Source: CAIZGX01 sp964430305
Lineage (GTDB): Bacteria > Bacteroidota > Bacteroidia > Flavobacteriales_D > Sanyastnellaceae
Length of the DNA: 64,000 bases
Assembly (NCBI GenBank): GCA_964430305.1
Contig: CAYSEX010000001.1
Location: forward strand, 1 to 64,000
Reading direction: 5' to 3'
Of this stretch, positions 26,104 to 35,037 are shown one piece after another. The position numbers were made by a program, and so were the translations under genes. Positions within the stretch are counted from its first letter, which is position 1. Each line of letters starts with the position of its first letter. The notes beneath the pieces were generated by a model. That model saw only the letters and a list, made by a program, of their open reading frames with translations, ran no database searches and was not told where the DNA came from.

Positions 26104-27746
26104 TTTTTCTTTTTGACTTTAATTTTTTGACCAACCATTAGTTTATTCGGATTCAAACCCTTGTTCAGTTTCACAATTGAATCTACAGATACCTTGTGGG
26201 TATTCGCAATTTTTGATAGCGTTTCACCAGACTTCACAGTGTGATAAACATATTCAACCTTTGCATCGGTCTGCTGTTGCTTCTTTTTTGCTTCTTCATC
26301 TGCCTTTCTCTTCGCATCATCTGCAGCCTTTTTCTTCGCCTCTTCCTCTGCTTTCTTTTTTGCTTCTTCTTCGGACATTTTATTCTCCGCTTGACCGCCT
26401 TCGACTTTTTCGTCTTTCGGTGCTGGCACTGTGATTGTCTTTTTAACTCTAACCTTGATTTTGAGCGACTGTCCTATTTTCACAGTAGAGGAGCTCATTT
26501 TGTTCCACTTCTTTACGTCACTCGACGAAACACCATATTTCGAAGCAATACTTTTTAACGTTTCTCCTTTTTTCACTTTGTGTGACTTCCACTCATCTTC
26601 CCATACTATCTTGGTGGTAACCTCTGATCCATTTTCATTCGTTGTTGTATCAGCAAGTTCAGGTTCAGGTCTTTTAATTTCGCTTGCCGCATAAATTTCT
26701 TTCTCATGGGCAAGAAAATCACCCACCTTCTCAACTGGCAAGTACAAATAATGTTTTTTACCATTATCTGGAATCTCTTTCAACTTGTAGGTTCCATTCA
26801 AGTATACTATTTCTTCAATAGGGATATTGATAATCTTAGAAACTTGGGCAAAATCAACTCGTGATTTAATATGAATGGTATCTGTTTCAAAGTATGTAAC
26901 AGCCGGTTTCTTGGGATAGATATTGTATTCTGTTGAATAATTCATGATGAAGTTCACCGCTATAAATGCTGGCACATACCCCTGAGTTTCTTTTGGTAAA
27001 TACTGTTTTATTTTCCAAAAATCTTTAACTCCACCTGCTCTGCGAATGGCTTTATTTACATTGCCCGGACCGCTATTGTATGCTGCCAAGGCAAGGTTCC
27101 AGTCTCCGAATGTATTGTATAAAAACCTTAAATATTTACAAGCCGCTTCTGTTTCTTTAATGGGGTCAAAGCGCTCATCTTGATATGAGCTTACTTCCAA
27201 TCCATACATTTTCCCTGTACCGACCATAAATTGCCAAAGCCCTGCTGCACCGGCCTTTGAAATTGCAGTTGGATTCAAGGCCGATTCTACAATTGAAAGG
27301 TATTTCAATTCTTGTGGGATGTTGTATTTAGCTAAACACTCTTCCATCATAGGGAAGTACAATTGAGACAAGCCAAGCACCTTGCCTGTAACGTCTCTTC
27401 TTCTTACTGCATAAAGCGTAATAAAATCCTTAACTGATTGATTGTAGACAAAATCGAAGGGTGTTTCTCTATCGAGGATTTTCATGCGTTCCGCAGTGAG
27501 CTCATCGGGAAAATTGGGAACGTGGTCTTTAGGATAGTTATGCGCATTAAGTAAATCTGCATCGGCTGAAAAGCAGAAGTGATTCATATAACTTGCAACT
27601 AAAATACGATCTATTTCATCGAGTTCAGCGGTGTTCAGACTGGTCTTACCATTGTTGGGAAGGGTGTCTTTTAAAAAAGTAGCGTCCAAGGCAAATGAAG
27701 CCAATGCGCTGAATAGTAAGGTAAAAGTAAGTATCGTATTTCTCAT
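26100..27746 (-). CDS. MltD-like lytic transglycosylase with two LysM domains
   Basis: The ATG at 27746 is preferred over a TTG at 27785 because it begins a clean signal peptide (MRNTILTFTLLFSALASFA). The 548-residue protein has an SLT domain with the catalytic glutamate in IVESALNPTAIS, then GAAGLWQFMVGTGKMYGL and LALAAYNSGPGNVNKAI. Two LysM peptidoglycan-binding modules follow (KVKKGETLKSIASKYGV and HTVKSGETLSKIANTHKV), joined by a charged Ala/Glu/Lys-rich linker. It cleaves glycan strands in the periplasm. It heads a coupled mltD-slyD-ftsX unit. Confidence 0.92.
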   Translation of the reverse strand: MRNTILTFTLLFSALASFALDATFLKDTLPNNGKTSLNTAELDEIDRILVASYMNHFCFSADADLLNAHNYPKDHVPNFPDELTAERMKILDRETPFDFVYNQSVKDFITLYAVRRRDVTGKVLGLSQLYFPMMEECLAKYNIPQELKYLSIVESALNPTAISKAGAAGLWQFMVGTGKMYGLEVSSYQDERFDPIKETEAACKYLRFLYNTFGDWNLALAAYNSGPGNVNKAIRRAGGVKDFWKIKQYLPKETQGYVPAFIAVNFIMNYSTEYNIYPKKPAVTYFETDTIHIKSRVDFAQVSKIINIPIEEIVYLNGTYKLKEIPDNGKKHYLYLPVEKVGDFLAHEKEIYAASEIKRPEPELADTTTNENGSEVTTKIVWEDEWKSHKVKKGETLKSIASKYGVSSSDVKKWNKMSSSTVKIGQSLKIKVRVKKTITVPAPKDEKVEGGQAENKMSEEEAKKKAEEEAKKKAADDAKRKADEEAKKKQQQTDAKVEYVYHTVKSGETLSKIANTHKVSVDSIVKLNKGLNPNKLMVGQKIKVKKKK

Positions 27747-27891
27747 GATTTCCAACAAAAAATTCAAACGGCACCTGCAAAACAATTATTGTGCCCTAAA
27801 CGGCCGTATATGCATCAGCAAGTTCTGAATTTTTTCTAGACTTTTGGCTCAATGTGTATTCGAGTTGTTCACATTGACTTCGTGAAAAACA

Positions 27892-29310
27892 CTACAACTC
27901 TTCGTTATCAAGACCTTGAACGAAATGAAGTAGCTCTGAATCGGCCAGCTCTGCCGCTGTAAATTGAATGCCATATGGCATTTCATTCTCTTGCAACCTA
28001 TCTAAAGGAATTGAAATTGAAGGACAGCCAACCAATGGCGCGTGTACCGTAAAGATGTCTTGCATGTACATTGAAATTGGGTCGTCTGATTTTTCACCAA
28101 AGCGAAATGCACCATCTGTGCATGTTGGAGAAAGAAGCAGCTGATATTCAGAAAATATTTCTCTCGTTTTTTGTCGAAGCAATTGCCTTACTCGTTGAGC
28201 CGTTCCATAGTAAGCGTCGAAATAACCCGCGCTGAGAACAAATGTTCCCAATAAAATTCTGCGCTTCACTTCTTTGCCAAACCCTTCTGTTCTGCTCTTG
28301 GTGTAAACCTCGTCTATTCCAACAGCATCAGCACTTCTATATCCGTAGTTTATTCCATCGAATCGAGCTAAATTCGATGATGCCTCTGCTGTAGTAAGAA
28401 CATAATACGTGGGCACCATGTAATCTAAATAAGGAAAAGATACGGGGTCTACTTGAAATCCTTTTGCTCTTAAATTTTCGATGTATGCATTTACGCGATT
28501 GCGAATTTCTGGGTGAACCGCTTCGTTTTCAACAGCTTCTTTGAGGTAAGCAATTTTAGGCTTTCCGTTAAATGCATTGCCAAAATTCAGTTTCGCTTGA
28601 AATGCGGTGCTATCAAACTCATCAGGCCCAGAAATAATTTCCGTGATCAATTGGGCATCTTCAATGCATTTTGTCATTGGCCCGATTTGATCAAAGCTTG
28701 ACGCGTATGCAACAAGTCCATGTCTTGAAATAACACCATAAGAAGGCTTGAAGCCCACTATTCCCGTTAATGAGGCCGGTTGACGAATACTTCCCCCCGT
28801 GTCGCTTCCCAAAGCAGCCAAACACAAATCTGCAGCAACTGCTGCTGCTGCACCTCCTGAGGACCCCCCAGGCACACGATTTTCATCTAATGGATTTAGA
28901 ACAGGGCCGTAATATGATGTTTCATTGGACGATCCCATTGCAAATTCATCGCAATTCAATCGGCCAATAATTATAGCGTCTTCTGCTAATAATCTTTCTA
29001 CAACTGTAGAATGAAAAAGGGATTTAAAGTTGGATAATATTTTTGACGACGCTGAAACGCCGTGATCTTTGAAGCAGATGTTGTCTTTAATACCAATGAC
29101 CATTCCAGCCAATTTACCGGCTTTCCCTTCATTCCATTTTTGCTGAAGCGCTTTTGCCTGAGCTAAAGATTCTTCTGGCCAAATTTCTATAAAGGCATTT
29201 AAGTTTTTCCTCTGTTCAATCTTATTCAGATACGACTGAACGAGCTCTTCAAATGTAATGGACGCGTTAGAGAGTGCTTTTTGCACCTCTCTTAAGGATT
29301 TAAAAGACAT
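27892..29310 (-). CDS. gatA: Glutamyl-tRNA(Gln) amidotransferase subunit A
   Basis: The 472-residue amidase releases ammonia from glutamine for transamidation of Glu-tRNA(Gln). The Ser-cisSer-Lys triad is visible as K75 (GIKDN), S150 in GGSSGGAAAAVAADL and S174 in GSDTGGSIRQPAS, each four residues earlier than in S. aureus GatA. gatC is elsewhere in the window (43061) and gatB is absent, so the Gat genes are dispersed. It starts 11 bases after tatA, forming a two-gene unit. Confidence 0.95.
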   Translation of the reverse strand: MSFKSLREVQKALSNASITFEELVQSYLNKIEQRKNLNAFIEIWPEESLAQAKALQQKWNEGKAGKLAGMVIGIKDNICFKDHGVSASSKILSNFKSLFHSTVVERLLAEDAIIIGRLNCDEFAMGSSNETSYYGPVLNPLDENRVPGGSSGGAAAAVAADLCLAALGSDTGGSIRQPASLTGIVGFKPSYGVISRHGLVAYASSFDQIGPMTKCIEDAQLITEIISGPDEFDSTAFQAKLNFGNAFNGKPKIAYLKEAVENEAVHPEIRNRVNAYIENLRAKGFQVDPVSFPYLDYMVPTYYVLTTAEASSNLARFDGINYGYRSADAVGIDEVYTKSRTEGFGKEVKRRILLGTFVLSAGYFDAYYGTAQRVRQLLRQKTREIFSEYQLLLSPTCTDGAFRFGEKSDDPISMYMQDIFTVHAPLVGCPSISIPLDRLQENEMPYGIQFTAAELADSELLHFVQGLDNEEL

Positions 29311-29321
29311 ATTAAAGAAAA

Positions 29322-29489
29322 TTACTTATTCTCTTCTGTCTTTTCTGCTGGTGCATCGCCTTTGCTCGCGTCTTTGAATTCCTTCATTCCACGACCTAGA
29401 CCACGCATTAACTCAGGAATCTTCTTTCCTCCGAACAACAAAAGCACAATTACCAAAATGATTAATATTTCTTTGAACCCAATTCCCAT
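29322..29489 (-). CDS. tatA: Sec-independent translocase protein TatA/E
   Basis: This 55-residue gene was found by translating the interval between gatA and the CstB-like gene. The product has one membrane helix (about 6-20, KEILIILVIVLLLFGG), the hinge GGKKIPELMRGLGRGMKEFK that defines TatA, and a short charged tail. It forms the pore of the twin-arginine translocase, which exports folded proteins. It is followed by gatA after 11 bases; a TATATTTG element lies 14 bases upstream. tatC is not in the window. Confidence 0.93.
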   Translation of the reverse strand: MGIGFKEILIILVIVLLLFGGKKIPELMRGLGRGMKEFKDASKGDAPAEKTEENK

Positions 29490-29503
29490 AACGAATTTTT
29501 TTT

Positions 29504-29511
29504 CAAATATA
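29504..29511 (-). promoter_or_regulatory. tatA-gatA -7 element TATATTTG
   Basis: TATATTTG on the minus strand is an exact TAnnTTTG match in the gap between the CstB-like gene stop (29519) and the tatA ATG (29489). No TTG is seen at the ideal distance. Confidence 0.5.
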
Positions 29512-29518
29512 CTGCATT

Positions 29519-30925
29519 CTACTTTTTACTCGGGCAAACAAATTGGGTTCGTGTAAGATTGGTTTTTGAAATGGCATTGAACCCTCCAGCTACATCTATT
29601 ACATGCGCTACTCCCCTGGCCTTTAGAATGCTGCAAGCAATCATACTTCTATATCCACCAGCACAATGTATGTACTTCGTTTTTTCATCTTGAAACTTCA
29701 ACATGTGTAAGTTAAGTTCGTGCAATGGCGTGGTGTATGCTATTTCCAAATGCTCTGCTTCATATTCACCTGGTTTTCTCACATCAAAAACTTTGAAATC
29801 ACCTTCAGCAACTCGCTTTTCAAATTCTTCTGCATGAATACTTTCAATATTATCCAATTCGAAACCGCTTTCCTTCCAGGCCTCAATTCCTCCGCTTAAA
29901 AATCCAACTACTCCATCATATCCAACACGAGCCAATCTAGTAATCGCCTCTTCTTCTTGACCTTCGTCTGCTACCAGCAAAATAGATTGTTTCAAATCGG
30001 TGATAAGAGTACCTACCCAAGGAGCAAAATCGCCCTTTAGACCAATATTGATAGATCCTGGAATAAATGCTTGACAAAAAGTTTGAGGCGCCCTTACGTC
30101 AAGAATCAATACAGAATCGTCTTCGCTTCTCAATTGAAATTGCTCTGGATTCAGGCCTTGCGTAGACTTTGATAAAACCTGATTTAAGCTGTTAGCACCA
30201 GCTTTATTCAAGGCAACATTCTCAGCAAAATAATAGGGCGGTGGCAATAAACCAGTTGTAAGTTCTTGCACGAACTGCTCTTTGGAAATGTTTTGTAATG
30301 CGTAATTCACTTCTTTCTGATGACCCAGTGTGTCAAACGTTTCCTTACTCATGTTCTTACCACACGCGCTTCCCGCGCCATGCGCGGGATAAACCAATAC
30401 ATGATTATCTAGAGGCATTAATTTATTTCTTAGGCTATCATAAAGCATTCCAGCCAAATCTTCTTGTGTAATTGAACCTGCTTTTTGGGCCAAATCTGGT
30501 CTTCCAACATCACCAATAAACAAGGTGTCTCCAGTAAACACGGCGTGCTGAACACCCTGTTCATCGCGTAATAAAAAGCAACTGCTTTCCAAAGTGTGTC
30601 CAGGCGTGTGAAGAACTTCAATGGTAATATTTCCAACTTTTAGTATTTCACCATCATGAGCAACATGCGAGTCAAAACTTGTTTTGGCACTTGGTCCAAA
30701 AACAATTTTCGCACCTGTGGCCTCGCTTAACTCCAAATGTCCGCTCACGAAGTCAGCGTGAAAATGAGTTTCTAAAATATATTTAATCACAGCTCCATTC
30801 GATTTCGCCTTTTCAACGTATGACTGAACATCACGTAATGGATCAATAATTACAGCCTCTCCGTTGCTTTCAATGTAGTAGGCTCCTTGAGCTAAACATC
30901 CGGTGTAAATCTGTTCTATTTTCAT
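29519..30925 (-). CDS. CstB-like persulfide dioxygenase-rhodanese fusion
   Basis: The ATG at 30925 begins MKIEQIYTGCLAQGAYYI; longer frames to 31111 would only run through the upstream permease gene. The 468-residue protein has a metallo-beta-lactamase domain (1-230) with ETHFHADFVSGH, HTPGH and TGDTLFIGDVGRPDL; the expected iron ligands of persulfide dioxygenases are H54, H110 and D133. A rhodanese domain without its cysteine (about 262-355; LLVADEG) is followed by an active one with C421 in HCAGGYRS. This order matches S. aureus CstB, which oxidises persulfides to thiosulfate. It overlaps the TauE permease gene by four bases. Confidence 0.9.
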   Translation of the reverse strand: MKIEQIYTGCLAQGAYYIESNGEAVIIDPLRDVQSYVEKAKSNGAVIKYILETHFHADFVSGHLELSEATGAKIVFGPSAKTSFDSHVAHDGEILKVGNITIEVLHTPGHTLESSCFLLRDEQGVQHAVFTGDTLFIGDVGRPDLAQKAGSITQEDLAGMLYDSLRNKLMPLDNHVLVYPAHGAGSACGKNMSKETFDTLGHQKEVNYALQNISKEQFVQELTTGLLPPPYYFAENVALNKAGANSLNQVLSKSTQGLNPEQFQLRSEDDSVLILDVRAPQTFCQAFIPGSINIGLKGDFAPWVGTLITDLKQSILLVADEGQEEEAITRLARVGYDGVVGFLSGGIEAWKESGFELDNIESIHAEEFEKRVAEGDFKVFDVRKPGEYEAEHLEIAYTTPLHELNLHMLKFQDEKTKYIHCAGGYRSMIACSILKARGVAHVIDVAGGFNAISKTNLTRTQFVCPSKK

Positions 30926-31695
30926 ATACTTACTATTATTTCTTTGATTGTCATTCCTATTCCAACGAATAGCAAAATTAGAGAAAAGACTTGTTTCAGC
31001 TTTTGATCTTCCCACTTCTTTGATGTAATACCACCAATCATTGCACCCGTGATTGCGAGCAAGATAAAAATCCACAAATGCGACCATGGTAATTGTGCTT
31101 GAATATTCCAAGAAGTAACAATACCCGTTGTTGCATTCACAAAAATGACAACAAGACTTGTTGCAACCGCCTCTGACATTTTTAGTTGTCTTGTGGAATT
31201 CAAAACAGGCACAATCAAAAATCCTCCTCCTGCTCCAATTAAGCCTCCCAAAATTCCCACGGTTGTTGCCTTTGAATAAAATCCTAGTTTTGAGTATTCA
31301 AATGAAATCGCTGCGGATTTCCTTCCTATAATGTAAACCAGAAAGACAATTCCAATGAACAATACAGTTAACATTTGATTTATTGAAACTCCTCCAATTT
31401 CTTTCGGAAGAGCAGGTAAAATCCATGTTCGAGTAATTACTAATGTTGGAGTAGACACTAGTAAAAATTTTATCGCCCATTCCCAACGAACAAAAGACCG
31501 TTTTGATATCAATGCTACAGAGGCTCCTAACAGGAGTATCCAATACGATGCGGAAGCTGCCTCAATCATATTTAAATGAAATATACCAACTAAAATTGGT
31601 ATGGATAGTAAGGCTCCTCCTCCTCCAATTGCTCCTAATATAAAGCCCATAAAAAGAGCGCCAATCCATCCGATGAAAATCAAAAGCAAATTCAT
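30922..31695 (-). CDS. TauE/SafE family sulfite/sulfonate permease
   Basis: The 257-residue membrane protein has about seven to eight helices and the two family repeats GFILGAIGGGGALLSIPILV and VGILGGLIGAGGGFLIVPVL. TauE/SafE proteins move small anions such as sulfite or sulfonates across the inner membrane. It is translationally coupled to the CstB-like gene, a pairing also known from the staphylococcal cst operon, so it likely exports a product of persulfide oxidation. No CstR-type regulator or sulfide:quinone reductase gene is seen beside it. Confidence 0.9.
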   Translation of the reverse strand: MNLLLIFIGWIGALFMGFILGAIGGGGALLSIPILVGIFHLNMIEAASASYWILLLGASVALISKRSFVRWEWAIKFLLVSTPTLVITRTWILPALPKEIGGVSINQMLTVLFIGIVFLVYIIGRKSAAISFEYSKLGFYSKATTVGILGGLIGAGGGFLIVPVLNSTRQLKMSEAVATSLVVIFVNATTGIVTSWNIQAQLPWSHLWIFILLAITGAMIGGITSKKWEDQKLKQVFSLILLFVGIGMTIKEIIVSI

Positions 31696-31739
31696 TTAAC
31701 GAAGGTAGGTGGTATGAATGTACTTAGCTGTGATAATAA

Positions 31740-33356
31740 TCACACGAGCATTCGAGCTGAGCGCAAAAGTTCTTGGGTATAAAGATTTTTAGGCGCGTTG
31801 AAAATATCTGAAATTGACCCAGACTCTATGATTTCTCCCTTTTGCATAATAATGGCAGAGTCACACATGTGATAAACAACCGACATATCATGTGAAATAA
31901 ACAGATAGCTGAGGCTTTTTTGTTCTCTTAATTCATTGAGCAAGTTCAGAATTTGACTTTGAACAGAGACATCAAGAGCAGCAACAGCCTCATCGCAAAT
32001 GAGTAACTCAGGTTGAGATGCTAAAGCTCTTGCAATTACAATACGTTGTCTTTGCCCGCCCGAAAAATTGTGAGGGTATTTGAAACGCGCGTCTCCTTCC
32101 ATACCTACTTCGTTTAACAAGCTTTCCACACGCTCAATCAAATGACTTTTTGAAAGATTAGGTTCGTATACGCGAAGTGTTTCGGCAAGGGTTGTGGCAA
32201 TGGTATGCTTTGGATTCAAAGAGGCAAATGGGTCTTGAAAAACCATTTGAATCTTCCCTCTGACACTTCTTGAAAATAATTGGCCGCTATTTAAAAGTTC
32301 ATTTCCTTTCCATAGCACAGAACCTGTGGTTGGGGGTAAAAGTCCTAGTAAAATTTTACTCAATGTGGTCTTGCCGCAGCCACTCTCTCCAATAAGAGCC
32401 AAGCTCTGCCCTTGGAGAATATTAAATGATACATTGTTCAGGGCTTTGTGCTCTGTTTTGTTGTATTGCTTTGAAATATTTTTAACCTCTAAAATTGATG
32501 ATTGTGATTCTAAAAAAGCATACGTTTTATTAATTACTATCTCATCTTTCAAAGTCATTAACCGTTCCCCCTTTTTTTCTTTACTCGGCTTACATGCCAG
32601 TAAACCCTGTGTGTATGGGTGTTGGGGAGAGTGTAAAATCTCAAGCGCCGTGCCCTGTTCCACAATTTGACCCTTTTGCATAACCATAACTTCATCGGAT
32701 ACATTTGCTACGGCCTCAAGGTCATGAGAAATAAATAATATCGATAACTCGCGCGTGGATTGAAGATTTTTTAATAAATCTAAAACCGTCTTTTGCACCG
32801 TTGGATCCAAAGCTGTTGTTGGTTCGTCAGCAATAAGTAGCTTGGGGCTTCCTGCTAAAGCCATGGCAATCATGACTCGTTGTCTTTGTCCACCGGAAAG
32901 TTGATGTGGATACTTCTTGTAAACCTCCGCCGGAGTAGGTAATTGTACTTCATTGAAAAGTTGTATTACTCGCTCCCTTCCCTCTTTTTTTCCAATACCT
33001 CTTGGAATAGCCTCTAACATTTGAGTTCCGCATGTCAATGCTGGATTCAATGCCGTCATGGGCTCTTGGAATATAAATCCAATACCATTACCTCTGAATG
33101 CTTTTAAATCATGGGGATTTACAAATTCTTGAATTTCACTACTGAGTGGTGGGGAAACAACAATTGACCCTGAAGTGTATTTGATATTCGTGTTATCCAA
33201 AAGACCTAACAAGGTTAATGACGTTAACGACTTTCCACTTCCGGATTCACCAACAACAGAGAGCCAAACATTTTTTTTCAGTCTCATCGAGACATTTTTT
33301 AAAACGCAAGAATCACCAAATGTCGCAGATAGGTTTTCTATACGAACCATTTCCAT
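31740..33356 (-). CDS. Double-ATPase ABC protein (DppD-DppF type fusion)
   Basis: The 538-residue protein carries two complete ABC domains. The first (1-250) has Walker A GESGSGKS, LSGGQRQR and LLIADEPTTALDPT; the second (285-538) has GESGCGKTT, FSGGQRQR and LLICDEAVAALDVS. Both resemble the ATPases of oligopeptide/nickel importers (DppD and DppF), fused as in YejF or GsiA. No permease or binding-protein gene is next to it, so its transporter partners are elsewhere. Its substrate cannot be told from the sequence. Confidence 0.9.
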   Translation of the reverse strand: MEMVRIENLSATFGDSCVLKNVSMRLKKNVWLSVVGESGSGKSLTSLTLLGLLDNTNIKYTSGSIVVSPPLSSEIQEFVNPHDLKAFRGNGIGFIFQEPMTALNPALTCGTQMLEAIPRGIGKKEGRERVIQLFNEVQLPTPAEVYKKYPHQLSGGQRQRVMIAMALAGSPKLLIADEPTTALDPTVQKTVLDLLKNLQSTRELSILFISHDLEAVANVSDEVMVMQKGQIVEQGTALEILHSPQHPYTQGLLACKPSKEKKGERLMTLKDEIVINKTYAFLESQSSILEVKNISKQYNKTEHKALNNVSFNILQGQSLALIGESGCGKTTLSKILLGLLPPTTGSVLWKGNELLNSGQLFSRSVRGKIQMVFQDPFASLNPKHTIATTLAETLRVYEPNLSKSHLIERVESLLNEVGMEGDARFKYPHNFSGGQRQRIVIARALASQPELLICDEAVAALDVSVQSQILNLLNELREQKSLSYLFISHDMSVVYHMCDSAIIMQKGEIIESGSISDIFNAPKNLYTQELLRSARMLV

Positions 33357-33468
33357 GTATGCAAGATCGGATGAAAAAAAGTTGGAAAAGGGTTAAACCA
33401 TTGGAATAATAAACACATCTCAACTGAAAACCATTGATCATTGACAACTTCAGCCATTTGAATTTGAC

Positions 33469-33476
33469 TATATTTG
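33469..33476 (+). promoter_or_regulatory. -7 element TATATTTG of the copper monooxygenase gene
   Basis: TATATTTG fits TAnnTTTG exactly, 16 bases before the ATG at 33493, in the 136-base divergent interval with the ABC gene. A TTG at the usual distance is not seen; TTGAC lies 25 bases upstream. Confidence 0.45.
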
Positions 33477-33492
33477 AATCAATCTGTAGATT

Positions 33493-35037
33493 ATGAAAAA
33501 AATATTACTCTTTTGTAGCGGGCTCTTTTTAATGAGTTCTCATCTTCAAGCTCAAACTTGGAGTCAAGATGTGGCTCCTATACTTTTTGATCATTGCGCG
33601 AAGTGCCACCATGCTGGGGGGATTGGGCCTTCGTCATTTATGACATACGAGGACGCTTACAATGGACAATCAAGTATTTATACTGCAATCATGAGTGGTG
33701 AAATGCCCCCATGGCCGGCAGACCCGAATTACAGACATTTCGTTGGGGAGAATGTTTTAACTGCTATTGAAAAACAAACCATTGAAAACTGGATTTCTGC
33801 CGGTGCACCTTCAGGAGATTTAGCCCTGGCTCCAACAGCACCAGTTTTTAATGACAATACTCAACTTCCTAGTATTGACGCCAGCTTCATGACGCCGAAT
33901 TACACTAGTCCAGCAACGAATTCAGATTACTACAGAACATTCGTTGTTCCAAGCGGGCTTGTTCAGGACGGTTGGTTAGACGCAATTGAAATTATTCCAG
34001 GAAACGATGACATTGTACACCACGTTGTTATTTCTTATGATCCTACGGGAACCGGCGCGCAGCAGGATGCGAACGATCCGGGAGAGGGTTTTCAATCCAC
34101 CGGAGGAGGATTGGTGGACGGGGCGAAATTCGTTGCCGCATGGGCGCCGGGAGGAGGACCACTGTGGGTTCCCAATGGTTTTGCGCAACGTCTCGAGGCT
34201 GGAGGTGATTTTTTAATTGAATTTCATTATCCAGCAGGGACTCTTGGTCAAACGGATCAAACAACTGTGAATCTGCATTACTCAGATGATCCTACACCAA
34301 GAGAAGTTTGGTATAACCCTATATTGGTTCATGCACCAGGCATTTTGGATCAAAACTTCCTATTCATTCCGGCTAATCAAACAGCAACCTTTACAGAAAC
34401 GTATAACGTTCCTTATCATGTTTCACTCATAGGTTGTTTTCCCCATATGCATTTGATAGGAAGAAGCATAAGCAGTTGGGCCGAGCTTGCTGATGGTAGC
34501 ACTGAACCTCTTATTAGTATTCCAAATTGGCGTTTTGAATGGCAATTGAGCTACAATTACCCACAACTTATTCCAATTCCGCAAGGAACACAGTTGAGAG
34601 CAGAGGCTTTTTATGATAACACTTCGGCCAACCCATATAATCCAAACAATCCACCGCAGCTGGTAATTGCTGGCGAAGAGACGGGCGATGAAATGATGAT
34701 TGTTTTCTACTGTTACACTTATTATGTGAATGGCGATGAAAATATAGTTGTTGAGCCTATTGTAAACGTGAATGAATCACTAAATACAATGTCAGAAAGT
34801 TTAATCTACCCCAATCCAAATGCAGGTTCCTTTACATTGAACACGTTTTTACCGAGATTTGATAAAACGAATGTTCGCATTTTCGATTTAACGGGAAAAC
34901 AAGTATACACGGAGCGCGTAGCCATTCCAGGAGGAATGTTTTCAAAGACCTTTGATTTGAATTTACCTTCAGGATTATACACCCTTCAAATAAAGGGAGA
35001 GCAGACCAATCAATCTGTTCGCTTCGTGGTAGATTAA
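33493..35037 (+). CDS. Secreted cytochrome c/copper type II monooxygenase fusion, T9SS tail
   Basis: The 514-residue protein has a signal peptide (1-20) and then a short c-type heme domain with C35-A-K-C38-H39 and a possible distal methionine M71 (GEMPPWP). A PHM-like copper domain follows (about 125-425) in which all six copper ligands appear: H176/H177 (IVHHVVIS), H245 (EFHYPAG), H318/H320 (PHMHLIG) and a methionine at 401/402 (DEMMIVF). A type A T9SS tail starts near 435 (IYPNPNAGSF). PHM-type enzymes hydroxylate substrates with oxygen and a reductant such as ascorbate; the heme could feed electrons to the copper. The substrate is unknown. Confidence 0.85.
   Translation: MKKILLFCSGLFLMSSHLQAQTWSQDVAPILFDHCAKCHHAGGIGPSSFMTYEDAYNGQSSIYTAIMSGEMPPWPADPNYRHFVGENVLTAIEKQTIENWISAGAPSGDLALAPTAPVFNDNTQLPSIDASFMTPNYTSPATNSDYYRTFVVPSGLVQDGWLDAIEIIPGNDDIVHHVVISYDPTGTGAQQDANDPGEGFQSTGGGLVDGAKFVAAWAPGGGPLWVPNGFAQRLEAGGDFLIEFHYPAGTLGQTDQTTVNLHYSDDPTPREVWYNPILVHAPGILDQNFLFIPANQTATFTETYNVPYHVSLIGCFPHMHLIGRSISSWAELADGSTEPLISIPNWRFEWQLSYNYPQLIPIPQGTQLRAEAFYDNTSANPYNPNNPPQLVIAGEETGDEMMIVFYCYTYYVNGDENIVVEPIVNVNESLNTMSESLIYPNPNAGSFTLNTFLPRFDKTNVRIFDLTGKQVYTERVAIPGGMFSKTFDLNLPSGLYTLQIKGEQTNQSVRFVVD

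Noticed and set aside
27747..27785. Upstream TTG start of the lytic transglycosylase
   Set aside because: It would put MFCRCRLNFLLEI before a complete signal peptide that begins at the ATG at 27746.
30926..31111. 62-residue N-terminal extension of the CstB-like protein
   Set aside because: It lies in the TauE gene in a different frame; MKIEQIYTG at 30925 is the natural start and gives a 4-base overlap.
31724..31739. Inverted repeat TGTGAT-AATA-ATCACA at the end of the TauE/ABC interval as an operator or terminator
   Set aside because: Six pairs without a T-run and with no clear relation to a promoter; probably chance in AT-rich DNA.
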